Origin: Mycogone perniciosa
Taxonomy: Eukaryota; Ascomycota; Sordariomycetes; Hypocreales; Hypocreaceae
Length of the DNA: 64,000 nucleotides
Assembly (NCBI GenBank): GCA_025331125.1
Contig: JAOALB010000084.1
Span: forward strand, 62,001 to 126,000
Direction: 5' to 3'
Below are positions 10,891 to 25,000 of the stretch, one piece after another. Position 1 is the first letter of the stretch; each line of letters opens with the position of its first letter. The notes below the pieces were generated by a model, which worked only from the letters and a program-made list of their open reading frames with translations, had not been told where the DNA came from and did no database searches. The translations under genes were made by a program, and so were the position numbers.

Positions 10891-11468
10891 GATTGCGGCT
10901 GAGGGACGCTCGCGCAACGATTCAAGAACCGATGCGCGAAAGCAAGCAGACAGAGGCTGGAGCCGGACCGGGGCAGCTCCTCCTCCGAAAAAGGCGAAGA
11001 GAGAGGAAAAAAGAAAAAGAAAAAGAAAAAGAAGCGGAAACGAGATGGCGGTCGCTGAAGAATCGGATTTCGCAGCGGTTCGGAACGTTCGAGACGCGTG
11101 AGCTGGACCCAGACGAGCGTTGCCGAGTCTGGGGTGTGACGAGGTTGAGATTTGCTCGTCGTGGAAAAAATGCTTTTGGCCTTCGTGAGAGGGTTGCTTT
11201 GATAATTTTCGACGGTTTGGAGAGTGGGAGGCGCTAGGCCTCTTTGAGACTGGTCCGAATTCTTCCCGCCGACCCCATCTGGAATCTCTTCAGAGCCTCA
11301 TCTTGAATCTACAGCTTCAATACCGAAACTGTACTAGTAGACGCTCTATATCGAAGCTAATTTTTGCTTTCTCCTATTGTACTCTGTACTCTGTACTCTG
11401 TACTCTGTGCTCTCTTCCTCCTTTAATTCTGGTCAATTACTCCACATTCTTTTCCCCTTCCCCTGACC
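10891..11468. other. Divergent promoter region between eIF4B and Tim17-like genes
   Basis: The eIF4B 5' UTR and the promoter of the gene at 11469 share this 578-bp stretch. It has A/G-rich runs near 10990-11040 and a short CTGTACT-type tandem at about 11378-11405. No separate gene is supported. Confidence 0.6.
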
Positions 11469-12266
11469 ATGGGAGAAAGTCCAGAGCAGCCGGTACAGCA
11501 GCGCAGGAGCCGCGGTCTTCTGCCGCCGGAGGTCATAGAGCTTATGGTTGCCCCCGTCAAGGTCGGGGTATGGTCTGGTGCGCCAGCTCCTATCCGTTTC
11601 CGATTGGTGAGAAGGGCTGACTTGAATCAGGTGCCGCGGGAGCCTTGGCTGGTGTTGCAGGTGCCATAGCCAGAGATACCAACCCAGTTGCCAGTGGCTT
11701 AGTGTCTGGAGTCCAATGGTTCACATTAGGTGGAAGTTTTTGGTGTACGTCTGTCCCCGACATGCCCACGATTGACTCGTTATTGAACAGGCCCAAGTTA
11801 CTAGATCTGTGGCCGTCAAGGCATGGGGAGGCGAGGAACAGATGAGACCGTCAGACAAGACCAAAGCCAGCGCCATAGCTGGCTCAGCCGCAGGCGCAGT
11901 AGCCGGTCTGACTCGTGAGTAACAGTTGTCAATCCCATTGATCCCTAGTCGCTGAGACTTGTTCCAGGTGGCCCAACCAAGATTCTCCCTGCTATGGTTC
12001 TGTGGGGAGTATTGGGCGCAGGTGGGCAGATGGTTGTCAATAGCATGGCCAGCGCCGAACCAAAGGTCAAGGATGAGAATGATAGCTGGTTCCGGTCCAA
12101 ATGGAGCCCGCTCAAGAAACTTACAGATGCAGAGTACATTGACATGATGGAGGACAAGATTCTAAGAGTTGAAGTAGATATTGCCCTCATTGACGACCGA
12201 ATTGCTGAGTTGCGAGAAAAGGCAAATGGCAAACAAGGACATGATCATAACCAGATTTCTAAATAA
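11469..12266 (+). CDS. Tim17/22/23-family-like small membrane protein
   Basis: Proposed exons are 11469-11577, 11631-11744, 11798-11914 and 11968-12266, giving 212 residues. Exon 1 ends at a GTGCGC donor, needed to join VKVGVWSG to AAGALAGVAGAIARDTNP in frame. The third exon could instead begin at 11791 after a better CAG acceptor, but that brings a stop into frame, so I prefer the AAG acceptor at 11797. Glycine/alanine-rich hydrophobic segments (residues about 30-60, 90-115, 115-140) resemble the four short helices of the Tim17 family of inner-membrane translocase and related proteins. The C-terminal 60 residues are charged and helical (SWFRSKWSPLKKLTDAEYID, then LIDDRIAELREKANG), probably facing an aqueous compartment. 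Mitochondrial location is inferred, not shown. The exact family member is uncertain. Confidence 0.65.
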
Positions 12267-13689
12267 ACATGGTGAGAGCACGACATCCAGTAACTATTGA
12301 AACATTGAAACCGTGACAAGTCGTACACGCTGTGGCGACTGATGCGACGGTATATGTGGCCCGAAGCAATATATTCTGCACAAATGTTGGCCCCTGATTA
12401 TCTCTTGCGCGACGAATCACAACGCGTACAGAACTGTTTGGACCAGGAACCAGAGTATTACTGTGTAAGAGGCCAGCTTTGTGTTGCTTACACAAATGTC
12501 ATTAAGCTTGTTCATGCATGTAGCTCATTCAGCGACGAACATTTCGTGGTCCTTAGCCACACCAAAGTTCGCAATTGATATCAATATTCTTAACTTGGCT
12601 GCCTATTCCGCCATATCAGGTTAGCAACAGGGAAATGTGCATCCTAATGCCTTGATATGGACGACAAAGTACTCGGCATGGACAGAATCAGGGTAGCCTG
12701 ACAGACCGTGGTGAGACATGTCAGCTTATGTCCCACCATATCCTTCAACCACAACCTACATGTATACGAACGCATAAACAAATTAATGTCTTCGATTCTT
12801 TTATTCAAGTGTTAGACTGTTGCAGTCTCATCAAGAAAAAAACAATTCGCCATCTCGATTCTTGTCGATGAAGCCTGTGTCATGCGCTGTCCAGGCGGCG
12901 TTTAATTGATTCGATAGAGCTAAAAGGAAAACGTATCACATTGTTTCTCGTAAAATAGGAGTGTTTATTGAATGGAGTTTTCAGTAGTTATCATCCAAGC
13001 GTACGGTTTGAGAGGATGCATGATAATACCCGTTGACCCGACCTTCGGGCCGAAGCCACTCAGATGGGCCCAAAAGAACTTCAAGATCTGGTCGAACGGG
13101 TATATGGCCACGACACAACGTAGTAGTCCGATTCTTTTGATGAAGTTTGTAACTTCATCTCACCAAAAACTCTATCCAAACCGTCCACTGAGGATGGTGT
13201 TCAGGAATAGCTCAAGTACAACTATTTATCGCCTAACTGAAGCTTCGGAGAGGTTATCGGGCTAACTGATAGGCAGTCTTAAAAAGGATTATCGTGAGAA
13301 TTATAGTGTTTATTGCAAATATGACTGTTTGATCCGACTGAGAAACATTCCATCTACCCGAGATCCACCATCAAAGACTAGCGGAGAACAGAACCCTCAT
13401 AGTGGATGGAAGTGGCAGAACGGCCAAGATGGCTATCAAGTTGCCCATGGAGAGAAGTCAACACGTAGTAGTTGAATAGCATTCCGTGGGGAGTAATAAC
13501 TAGCATAACTGGTAATGCTCCTCGTGTGCGGTTGGTCTACCAGACGTAAGGAACCCTGTGCGAGAAAGTCCTACTGCACTCAACTTTTAATTTTAGCCAG
13601 ATCCGAGAAAGAAAATATCGGATTGGAAGTGGAGGTTTACTATCCTAGTCATCTGGCTTCATACTCGGCCAAATGGTATGTTGGGGCAA
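12267..13689. other. Gene-poor region with possible coding remnants
   Basis: No intact gene. In one plus-strand frame from about 13010 to 13230, protein-like stretches (such as MGPKELQDLVERVYGHD and SDSFDEVCNFISPKTL) are interrupted by TAG and TGA codons, which suggests a decayed gene that I cannot name. Confidence 0.4.
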
Positions 13690-14100
13690 CTCTAATATCT
13701 AGGTTTTTGGCCATCGGCTTCGTAATGGGGGGTGTCTAACAAGCATACAGCATAGCGATGGACGTTCTATATCAGCTTTCCCGAGGTAGGCCTGGCGCTC
13801 ACTCTCTTGCTTTTGTACCTCCTCAAATACTCCTTCGCGGCACCCAACACTCAGATATGGCAGCGCCTGAGCAGGATCGATCCCGTCGGCATAATTCTCC
13901 CGCCGTGATAAACATCACTGACCTTCCCAGGCCCCATTCGGGATTGGGGCTCTGGAGCGTCCACTGCTACCTGGGTAGTCTTTGGCGTTGTCCTTATTGT
14001 CTCCAGCAGTTCTTTTGCGCCTTCATGATTCCTGAGGGGCGGGTAATTCCTGTTCCTTTGTTGTTCTGCAGAGATATGCTGCCTCTCTTCCAGCTGCACT
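13690..14100 (+). pseudogene. Relic of a 14-TMS MFS drug:H+ antiporter (DHA2 type)
   Basis: Reading frame 1 from 13762 gives TFYISFPEVGLALTLLLLYL, then LKYSFAAPNTQIWQRLSRIDPVGIILP. This is the TMS5-6 area of DHA2 transporters, normally introduced by a Trp-Arg-Trp motif. Here the first Trp codon is TAG (13756-13758), followed by Arg-Trp. Upstream, FLAIGFVMGGV is in a different frame, matching the Gly-rich TMS5 start. Downstream, AVINIT is in another frame, then PIRDWGSGASTATWVVFGVV in a further one, then ERVIP-like residues near 14036. At least three frame changes and a stop are needed, so the gene is dead. TGG-to-TAG is the type of change left by repeat-induced point mutation, but one instance is not proof. 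The rest of the transporter is not recognisable. Confidence 0.7.
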
Positions 14101-16093
14101 GGTGCTACGGAGTAATTATGCCATTATTGTCACGACCTCTGGTGTGTGTGATGTCTTATCTCCGGGCTGCTTATCAACGGGGAGAGGCTGGAGTTGAGAA
14201 AGAAGGTGGATGGTTCGGAACGCAAGTAATCGCAGACTAGGTACGAAGTACGAAGTACATACGAAGTATTAGTCGGATAGTACTAATATTACTTCGTTCC
14301 GTTGACGCAATTGTCTGTTCAAGGGTATGGAGTGGGCTCGCTAGGTGAGAGGGGAGGTACGGTATTCTCCGTATGTTGGGGGGAAATGCTCTGATAACAT
14401 GGTGTAAATGATAAGGTAATTCCTTGCTCATAAGAGCATCAGCTTGGGGTAGTAGTAGTAATAGGGGCTGATATCTACTATCTAGTAATAGGGTACAAGA
14501 ATCTTAAATCCAGCCTGGGCTAGATACTGGATCGCGCGGCTCTAAAGAGACGACATGGTAGTTTTCGAACTTACCCAGTAAGAACCGGCCAAAGGTCAGC
14601 CACAATGGTGCAGAACCCCACACTGTTGGATGCATATCCTGGCGAGGCCTCCGTATTAATATGATGTTTTGAGATTTCGGAGATGGTATCAATACCAGTG
14701 GTATTTTTAATGTCCCCTATCTTGAAAAATAGATTTGTAGGGTATTAGAGAGACGATTAAGAGCATGCCTGCCCAGGTATTTGAGTAATTTCGGGTCGGC
14801 GGGGAGATGTACTCGTACGACTAGAAAACAACAAATAAAAACCAACTGCTATTTGAAATAATAAACCACCAACTAAGACGAACTAGCAATACCCCAATAT
14901 CTCAGAAGTTCTCAACTACAACGGCTACTATAGACTAGCGGCTCCAACGTGGCATGCAGATGACTTCGATGACGGCAACCATTGGTCCATGATTATTTGC
15001 ATTCAACTCGTGGTTGTTGCAAAGTGTTCTTTAGCGGCTCTGTCCTTCCCACCAGAAGCCAGCCATAAGATGTAGTCTGATAGGTCTGATAGGAGGGGAG
15101 CAGTGCCTCTCCACAGCGTCTTATTTGGGGTGCATGCATGCACTATAGCAGCGGCTTTGATAGGGCCAAAGAGCCCCCATCGTTCATTGATCCTCGTAAA
15201 AGTCGACGACCACGGTAACCACACACAAATACGAACCTTATAATACTCCGAGCATTGCGGGGGAGAACAATGCCTTTATCAGATCCCTCTCTCTCTGTCG
15301 CGTGAGCTTCATTTCGAGGTCTTTCACCTTTCTGATCTGTTTTGCCGTCTTTCGGTCCGGGCCTGGCGTCGGACAATTCTGAATTCTTGACGTCACGGTA
15401 CAACCCTCTGCCGTATCGGCACCGCTGACTTGGGCCTAGTGGCGTGTACAGGTACGGGTACTTGTGCATTTAGTGCTCGTACAGTATAGTGCTAGTATAG
15501 GTACTTGCGCTGGGTAACCCTGGTGCTGACCCTGCGTCAAGGGTGCTTGCTTGCTTACCTCACCTTACCACTTCCCGTCTTCAATCCTAAACCCACAATC
15601 CGCATCTCAGGTCGCCGCTGGAGCAACCAACTGATCTTCACCTCTCCCCCAAACCCGCTTTTTGTTCCCTGTGCGACTAGGGGTGAATCATCGATCTGCA
15701 ACCTCCGGGCCTCCTGAGCTGTTCATCAGGCTCCGATTGTTCTGCCGGACCGGGTATCTCATCGTGCGCCAATCCTGGAGAAAGCGTTCCAGCGTCCGAG
15801 ATCCCCGAATAGCACCATCTGGAGAGGCCTGCTTGGTCCGGCAGCTCGGGCCTCTCTCCCATTTTCTTCTCGCAATTTCCGCAACTTCTCGACCCCCTTC
15901 CACGTTCGCTGTTATGTCGCGTCTTTGCTCCGTTGACGTCGAGTGATTACTTGCGAGAGAATGATTTGTCTGCTGCCAGCGTCAAGTAAGCTTGCAAGCT
16001 GTCCCATACACTGCTTGTCCTGACATGCCTTCTAATCTATTCATTGTTCCTTTAGCCAGGTAGTTGGTGTTGGCCCCGTGGGCACTTACGAAC
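14101..16093. other. Intergenic region upstream of the FMP27-like gene
   Basis: About 2 kb without a convincing gene. It contains TACGAAGTA repeats (14241-14269) and, close to the right end, the presumptive promoter and 5' UTR of the giant gene at 16094. Confidence 0.6.
14241..14269. repeat. TACGAAGTA tandem cluster
   Basis: Three near-palindromic TACGAAGTA units occur within 29 bp. The 15-mer TACGAAGTACATACG is shared with the intergenic region at about 51236, and single units occur near 25787 and 31667. The unit differs by one base from the dispersed TACGGAGTA motif. Confidence 0.75.
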
Positions 16094-19000
16094 ATGGCTC
16101 TCCTTGACCCGACCTTCCTTCTCGGCGTCATCGTCCTATTATATCTCTCCTCCTTCGTTCTCTTCGCCGTAGTGCGAATCGTCACCGGCTTATCGATCCA
16201 GAGGATAGGCTACCTCTCCTTGCGCCGCCTTGCCTATACACCGAAAGATGGATACAAAGTTGAGATGCGTGGATTGGGGCTCAACATTCATCGCCCAACT
16301 TTTGCACAGCCCACATGGCTAAGTGTCGTGTTGAGTGAGTTGGTCGTGACGGTTGATGCTCGAGAGCTGGAAGGACACAAATCTGCCGAGACAGATGCGG
16401 GCGAAAATGGAGAGAGTGATGGAGGCAATGGAAAATCGGAGGAGTCGGAATCCCCCCTGAGCCCGCGCCCCCTGAGTCGAAGTTCCACCATGACATCCAA
16501 GGGGGAGACGTGGACGCGCCTTCAAAAGCTCAAGGAAAGGCTGAAGAAACTGCATCGGAATATTAAGTGGCTGCGGATGGTGGATGTAGTCGCGACCAAT
16601 TCGGTTATCAATGTTGTTGATGTCGGAAAGATCCAAGTTGGGAGCTTTACACTTGCCGTGGACACGAGGCGCCAGATGGCCGATCGTGCCCGATTTTTCT
16701 TCCAAAGATCCGAGTCTCAGCAACAAGACGACCAGGCCGAGTGGATATTAACTCTGCGCAGAGTCCTATTTGCGGCCGATGGCAGGAAATCCATCGAAGT
16801 ACTCGATCATGCTTTGCTCAACATCCATGGGTTTCTCTACCCGGCGGAAGATGGGCTTCGGGATGCGACAGTTGCTCTGAAGCTCGGCCGGGTGCACATA
16901 CCATATGATGATGTGAAACTCTGCGTATCCAAATACAAGCTATGCCGCAAGGACCCGAGACCCCTTGATTTGGATGAACCCGTCGATATCTTTGTCGCTA
17001 AGAATATGCAAGATGGCGGGGCGGAAGTTTCCAATGAACACCTGATGAGGACGGTCTCCGACTCTAAAGAATTTTTGAGCTCTATCCTGCGCGGCATCAA
17101 AGAAGTCCAATTTGCCGTCAGCTTTATTGGTCTGAGCAAGAAGGTCGATTCTGTCACTCCGGCAGCGAAACCTATTTTCCTCAATGCATCGATGAAGGAG
17201 GTTGGCATTGATCTCCATCGTCTGGATCCCAAGTCACCTGCACATCGCATGTATTTCCCATCCAAGGACATTGCTCACGAAGCATTGTTAGCTGCGCTTT
17301 CGATTTCAGTCGGGTTGGACGATGGACAAGGCAAGCCAGAGCGAATTCTTTACATCCCAATGGCTACTACGACAGTCAGAACAACACTGCCTTCCAAAAC
17401 TATCCAGATGGCTCAGGTGGATAGCTTTGAAGAAAAGAATGCCAATATCTTGTTCGCCAACTCTGTCGTTACCTCCCCATCCGTTGATCTTGATCCGCGA
17501 CACCTCCCGCTACTGATAGCAATGATGCGACGGAAGCCTAAGCCTCCAAATGTGCAACGGGAGAGACGTCATGACCTCATCTCCCGCCTCCTTCCGAAAG
17601 CCAGTATCAAGTTTACGATGCATGAACCTGTGCTCCGCATAAAACTGAAGCCCCTTGGAAAAACAGAGGATCCAGATGACTACGGCCTCATTATTTCTTC
17701 TGTGTCATCTGTTTCACTTGATGCTGAATCTTCTCACTCGCCTCTCGAAGACCTGTATTATTCCCTTGATGGAGCAATGAGGCTTCAGTCACATCAACTA
17801 TACTATCAAGCTTGTGCCGGAGAGAGGTTCAATCTGATAACGACCGAGTCGTTTGATTTGAAAGTGCATTTGGCAGCCAACCCTGATGTCTCAGTCGAAG
17901 TCAATGGCAATGTTCAATCATTTTCTGTCAGTATGGTGAGACCGGAGATCACTGATGGTGTTCGTCAAATTGTTCGGCAATTGCGTACTGATGTGGAACC
18001 GAAAAAAAGGGCTTCCCCTAAGATGAGGAAGCAGCCGAACTTCCTGCGTTCTCTCCCTGACTGGCTGTTGCGCTCTCAAATTGTGGCCAATGACTTCAAT
18101 GTCGAAGTCGCTGGGGTAGATGAAGACATATCTGATGACAGTCGAGGAGTTTCATTGCATCTTGATACCCTTTCCGCCGAATATCGTGCACATAGACTCG
18201 ATGGACTGCAACGACGCCCTTTGAGAAGACGGACCCATAGCCGATCGTTCACTCAATCCGACTCGGATCTCGCCTCACCCAGCCCAACAAGGGCTAGGAA
18301 GAAACCTCAGAACATTGGCGATGGACGACGACTGGCCCTCAGTGCGCGAGGCATTGAAGCTCAGATAATTGAGGCAGCCGATAGACTAGAGGTGGAACCA
18401 TTTATCAATATGCCCCGACTGGAGCTTGTGCTTTCAGCATCAAGTGACAGTCACGGTCCCGTGTTTCACGTACAGTCAACAATTCGCACGATCATGATTC
18501 ACTATTCTTTATATCGACATTATGCCGTGGGTGTGGCTTTGATGACCCTACGAAAGGCCTTTATGAGAACGGGTCGTGATGCCCCGCGACCACAACCGCA
18601 AAATGTTTCAAGTCCGGACCGTCTGGCCCCTCCAGGCACACTTGGTTCTGTCTTGAATGCGGACACAACTTCGGGGATGTCGCCCGATATAATTACCGTT
18701 GACGTCAAAATCGCTCTTGTTCAAGTCAAAGCAGAGATGCCTCATGATCCAATGGTGATGCTTCATATCTATAGCTTGGAAACTGGACGACACAGGTGGT
18801 CTACTCCGTACTTTTCATCGAAGCTTATCCGTCTTTACGTGGAATCGCCGCGGATGCAGAACATTTGGGCCAGGGTAGTCAGCGTCAAATCTGGTCGGCT
18901 TGATTTCCGCGAGTCAAAGCACAAAACAGCGCACGGGACATATGTGGAGGAGAAAATGTTCGACTTTGCGGCAGAGGCTGTTCGCATTGGCGTACCCCAC

Positions 19001-22000
19001 GAGGTTATTGTCAATCGCATCACCGACAACTTCATCAACGTCATTAAAGCAAGCCAGCAATTGCATCATCGCTTTAAGACGGGCACGAACGAATACATCC
19101 TGGAGAAGAAGCCAGAAGGGCCCAAGTCCATTCCAAAGGTTTCGATTAGGGCGCGAAACTTTCTCTTCGAAATGGAGGATGGTGCTTTTGAGTGGAAACT
19201 GGGAATGATCTATCGTACGGGTCGTCTGGAGCAAATACAACGAATTGCTAGAGAGGAGGCCTTCCGAGTCAAGCTGAAGCGCGTGCGTGAGGAGGAAACC
19301 AGGAAAGGCGGTAGCAAGAATCGCTCCAGGTCCTCGTATGCACGAGGCAGAACAGACAACTCCTCTTCATCATGGTTCAGGAGTCGAAGTGTGGATGCTC
19401 TTAGACATGATGACAGGGGACGCAGCTCCCGGAGCGACAACATGCCTAGATATGACCCGGAAGGAGAAAGCCTCGGAATTAATGGGCACTCAAAGGTTTC
19501 AGCAGACGAAGCGCGGTTTCATCTGGACTCGTTCAATGCGCAGTCTTGGAGAAGGCGGATTGATCGAGCCTACAAAATATCTCGGGACAGTATGAAGGAG
19601 CTACGTGACCAGTTCTGGGGTCATGATCATCTGGCAAACGATGTCGAGGAAACGGAAAATATCCTAGAAGTACCACCAAGACCTGCATTAATGTCCACCT
19701 TCATTTCCAACCTACATATCACCGTTGACAAGCCGACATTCCCCCTCAACGATCTGCCCGATTTCATTCACAAGGTTGGGAAGGGAATGCCTCGAGATAT
19801 GCAATACAGTCTCCTAGTTCCAATGCACGTTGCCATCGACATGGGTGAGGCTCGGGTGTCACTGCGTGACTACCCTCTTCCCCTTCTGCATATACCCGGC
19901 TTGAAGGCTGGGCAGTCCTCGAGGTTACAATCCGTTTCACTGAGAACAAACTTTGTTCTGGCCGAAGAATTCCGAGGGTTGGAATCGACTCGCCGGGTTC
20001 GTGTCAACGTCATACCGCCCAAGAATCCTGGTGAATCCAACGAAGGAACCTTTGCGATCGAGGTTCGCCGTACAATTGGCCCTGTGAAATCATTCTCGGA
20101 TGTTTACATGGATATCAACACCGCTCTCCCTACTCGCATCACATGGGGTCCATCCTACCAGCCAGCTATTCAAGACATGATGATGGTCGTTGAGTCCTTC
20201 ACGAAGCCTCAAATCGATGCATCCGAACGTGTCGGCTTCTGGGATAAGCTTAGGCTCAATTTCCACTCCCGCATTCATGCTGCATGGAAGGAAGATGGCG
20301 ATATGCATCTCTCTCTTAAGGGAACTCGTGATCCATACCAAGTTACAGGACATGGCGCAGGTTTCTTAATGTGCTGGCGAAACGATATCAGATGGAATAT
20401 CAACGCCGAGGATGACCCGAAGCGATTCATGACAGTAAATAGCGGCGAGTATGTTCTCGCTGTTCCAGACTATAGCTACCAAGTACGAGAGGCCGCACGA
20501 CTCCGCGATGATGACGACAGTCATCTCACAGATGACAGCGCTGTCGCTAGTGTCGCTATATTCAAGAAGGTTGTGATGAAGCTCTCAGGAAAGGTGCAAT
20601 GGATGGCTGGTCTGATATTTGAACGCGCTATTGAGGATGGAAAGCGAAGCTTCGAATTCAAGCCTCACTACGAAGTCGTCCTCAAGAACCCGCTTTATGC
20701 AAAGTCTGAAAATGGTCTTTTATACGATGCCATGCGTGGTTTCAGAAGCCGCCATATTCATTTGTCGATCGCAATTCGCGCGCCGGCCGACCGTGAATGG
20801 ATGTCGCAGAACTTTGAGCCATCTAGGAGTTATAACACCATTCATCTTACTCCGCGGTTCTTCACACACTTCTTCGCATGGTGGGGTCTGTTCAGCGGGC
20901 CCATGTCGCTCCCGATCCGTCAAGGCAATCTCTTCCCTGGTAGAGAGAAGAATAGCAAGAAATTCGGCAGGCATCTGGCCACTGTGAAGTACAATCTTCT
21001 CCTGGCACCATTGTTCCTGAGTCATATTTACAAGCACAAGGATGCCGAGGACTACTCCGAGAATGCTGTATCGGCCACAGGTCTGAAGGTTCGGTTCGAT
21101 AGCTTTATGCTTGACCTTCATCAAAGACGAGAGGAATTCAACACCATCGGAAAGAGTAAGAATGCACCGAGCAGGATATCTGGAATCAAAATACATGCCG
21201 GGCAACTCGACTTGGTTTGTGCGGACCTTCGCGCTGTATCGGCTAGTTTAAAGGGAACGACCACTGAGGCGATTAAGAAGGGAATAATTTCGACACTTGT
21301 CACTGATCAAGATGAGAAGCCGGATATTTCTCGCTTCACGATCCCAGATGACGATTTAAGTTGGATTGATATGGACGATTTCGTGGAACTTGACTGGATT
21401 CTTCCGACTGAACCTCATCCAGACACCAAGATTCTACCTTTGGCCTATGTGCCTCGATTGACATACTTCCGCCAGACAGATATTGGAGGAATTATTGCTG
21501 GAGATCCAACTCGAACGAGCCCGTTTGGCAATGAGCCTACGCATTTCTGCATTATGAGCCATGATGACGATCCCAAGAACGTGCAGGGACAACTGATTCA
21601 AGAACGTCTCCATCAGCTTGAAGAACAAATACTGGCATATGCTCGACAAGTAGGCGAAGCGGAGCTGAAGGTTATTCGAACAGATTCCAAAGATCCGGAG
21701 CTTGTCGAAGACTTTGACACCCTCCGTAAGCACACGAATGTGCTTCGTGACAAAAAGGCTTTCCTCGAGCACATGCTTGAGCAGATGAACGTCAAGACCC
21801 CATCTGGAAGCCTGTTCTTTAACGGAGCAGCCAGCACGTTACATTCAGAAACCTCAACGGTAGCCCAATCTGAGTTGCTCGACATCCCTTCCCAAACCGA
21901 ATTTGAGAGCGACTACGAAAACCGCTTTGTTATTCACAATATGCAGCTGAAGTGGAACAATGTGCTTCGAAACATAGTTTTGCGATACATACACCAAAAC

Positions 22001-25000
22001 AGCCAACGCCGAGGTTTTATCTACTACCTCTCTCGACCCGCTGTCAAGTTTATCCTGGACATCGTAGAGGAACAAAACAAAGCAAAGACCGATAAGCCAA
22101 GATCGGGCTCGGTGTCGGAAGCAACAGGCACCCCTTCCAACCCTGATGTGAGTCCTCAGGAAAAGGACAACACCAAAGACCTTGAGGATCGTATTAGAAG
22201 CATCCTAGGGGATGGCCGCAGATTCAATAGCACGAGCTTTGCCACCAATGCCGACGGTGTTGTCGAGGGTTCAATTGAAGATTTGGAGAGTGGCATATCT
22301 GATGAATTTAATCCACAGAGCAGCTACCATGTCCGATTAATCGCTCCTCAAATTCAACTACAAAGCGAGAAGAACAAGAAGCATGTCGTTTTGGTCACTG
22401 CAAAGGGAATGGAGTTGAAGGTCCTCGAGGTCATGGACAAAGCCAGAATTGGTGACAATGTCAGCGGACTTGTTCAACGCCGGTTTCTGGTCAATATGGA
22501 CAGCACTCAGTTCTTTGTAACACACCAGAAATGGTTCCAGACGAACTTGGTATCGATGTACACGGGCAGCAAATACGGCACACCAGCCGGCTCATCTTGG
22601 CCGCCGTGGGTCCCGATGGAGGTCATGTTCAACTTCCAAACAGATCCATTTGGCTTCAAGCGTGTTGTTCAGAAGACATCGGCTATGCTTCGGTTCGACA
22701 AGTACAATACTCTGCGTCTCAAGTCTGACGATGAGGTCAACAGCGAAGGGACAAATAACGAATCTCCAGAGTCTACCGAAAGTCGGGTGGATAATCTATG
22801 GGTCGAGTTCCCTCGAGCACGAGCCCTTTGCAACTCTTCGCAGTACTATGCCATGTATGTCATCGTGCTTGACCTGCTAATGTACAGCGAGCCACTTGAG
22901 AAGACCCGGAGCGAGCGATTGGAGAAGATTATGCTTGCTTCCGACTTCAGCGACCTAAGTGGTACTCCAGAGATGGTCATGAGGCTCCAAGAACGGATCA
23001 GGCAGCTAGAAGAGATCAAGACGCATTTCCAGATCTACTCGAAGTACCTTGACAAGAGAGGCTGGGAAGACCGCCTATCCCTTGAGCGGGATTTAGCAGC
23101 CTGCGAAGACGAGCTTTTCTTTATGATGAAGGCGATCATGACTTCGCAGAGAAGACACGAAAAGAACACTAACGCATTACTGAAATGGAGCATTTCTGCT
23201 CGCGACATTGTGTGGCATCTCATGCAGGACTCAAATGAGCCGCTTGTCGAGCTTCAGCTCAAAGATGTGGAATATGACCGTACTGACAACTCAGACGGCT
23301 CCCATGTTAATCTCGTTCGCGTTGGTAAAGTGCTCGGTCTTAACCTCTTGCCAGACGCGACGTACCCGGAGATAATAGCTCCTTATTACGATGGCACAGG
23401 GGCTTCCGTTCAAGACGGCCAGAATGCCGACATGGTGCGAGTGTACTGGCACATGTTGGAGGCCATTGCTGGAATTCCTCTCATGGATCAATTTGAAGTG
23501 GCTCTACATCCCATGAAGGTTCAATTGGAACGCGAAGTCGGGAAACGGTTGTTTGAATACATTTTCCCTGGTATGGACGGGGACAAGACTGCAGCCTCCA
23601 AGAGCAATCCACCTATTATCGTTCAACCTGATACCTCGGGCCAGGAAGAGGACGAGAGCGAATCTCCAAAGAGTTCCAAAGTAGCCACGCCTTCTATGGA
23701 GTCTTCAACCTTTTCGACCCGCCCGGGATCATTAGAGTTGCGCCTTCGACCAACTCTGTCATCGAATGTCCCGGAGGAGCGTACGAGTCCCAAGAAAACT
23801 CCCACCCTTAACAGTGGCGAGAGTCATCCATTCCGCCTTTTCCGTTCAGGGACCTCAAGGACGCTGGCTAAGAAGCCTTCCCATGAATCTATGCGGCCGG
23901 GCACGGCTATTCGACCCGGTGTTATCGGTCGCACGTCCACGGGACTCTCATCCAAAGATAGCCGAGAGTCGGCCGGGGTTGATTCCAAAAAGTCCTCGCG
24001 TTTCGGCCTACGAGGCAGGAGTCACGCTGGAGGTAAACAGCAATCGGATGACCTCACCAAGATGATCAGCCGTGCCAGCAACTACATGACTTTTGCATAC
24101 ATCAAAATGCCGTCTGTAGTGCTCTGCCTCAGTTACAAGGGCAAGGACCAGCGCAATTTTGAGGACGTTCATGACTTTGTCTTCCGTCTCCCTACGATTG
24201 AGTGGCAGAACAAAACTTGGTCAAACCTAGATCTCGCTCTAGCTCTGAAGAAGGCTGTGATGAAGGCACTTATTTCACACACTGGCGCTATTATTGGGAA
24301 CAAGTTCTCGAGGCATCGGCCTACCGCAGAACAGAAGAGCAAGTTGAGAGAGTTGGCCAGTAACTCTGCTCTCATTACACCAATATCTTCGAGTGGATCT
24401 CAGCACTACGCCGCAAGCATTAATGATAGCGATGATTCGTCAAGCTTGTATGGCACATCACCTGTTGATTATTCTCGTTCGCCTCCGCGATCAGCCCGCA
24501 GCAGCGTACGTAGTGGAATTCCTGCACCTCGATCGGGGAGTCGTAGCAGCAGCGTTGCCAGTAGCCGGTCCTATCGAACCGGCGGATCGGGACAAACCGG
24601 GCCTCATATTCCATCATACTTGACAATGACTCCGCCAACACCAGTGGACGGTCGAGGTGACAACCAGGGTTTGGGCATAGACCTTCTCCGGCCGTCTTCC
24701 AGCCACGGTCTAGGCTCATCTCATCGCAGTATGCTGAGGAATATCTCGGGAGGAGACACTAGACCTTCAACCAGTGCGGGGCATTATCTCGACTCGGGTG
24801 ATCGCAGGAGGCCTGGTACAGGTGGACTCGGACTGAGGGACAAGATCAGTGCGTTTACGCATCGAATGAGCCACCGAGAAGCTACTGTTGTGGCGCAAAA
24901 CGAGGAACCTCAGAAGGTCGACGACGACGATGTCATCGGAGAAGCGAATGTGAATACGAATGAGAGCAAGATTCCACGCGGCAAAAGACTAAGCTGGTCC

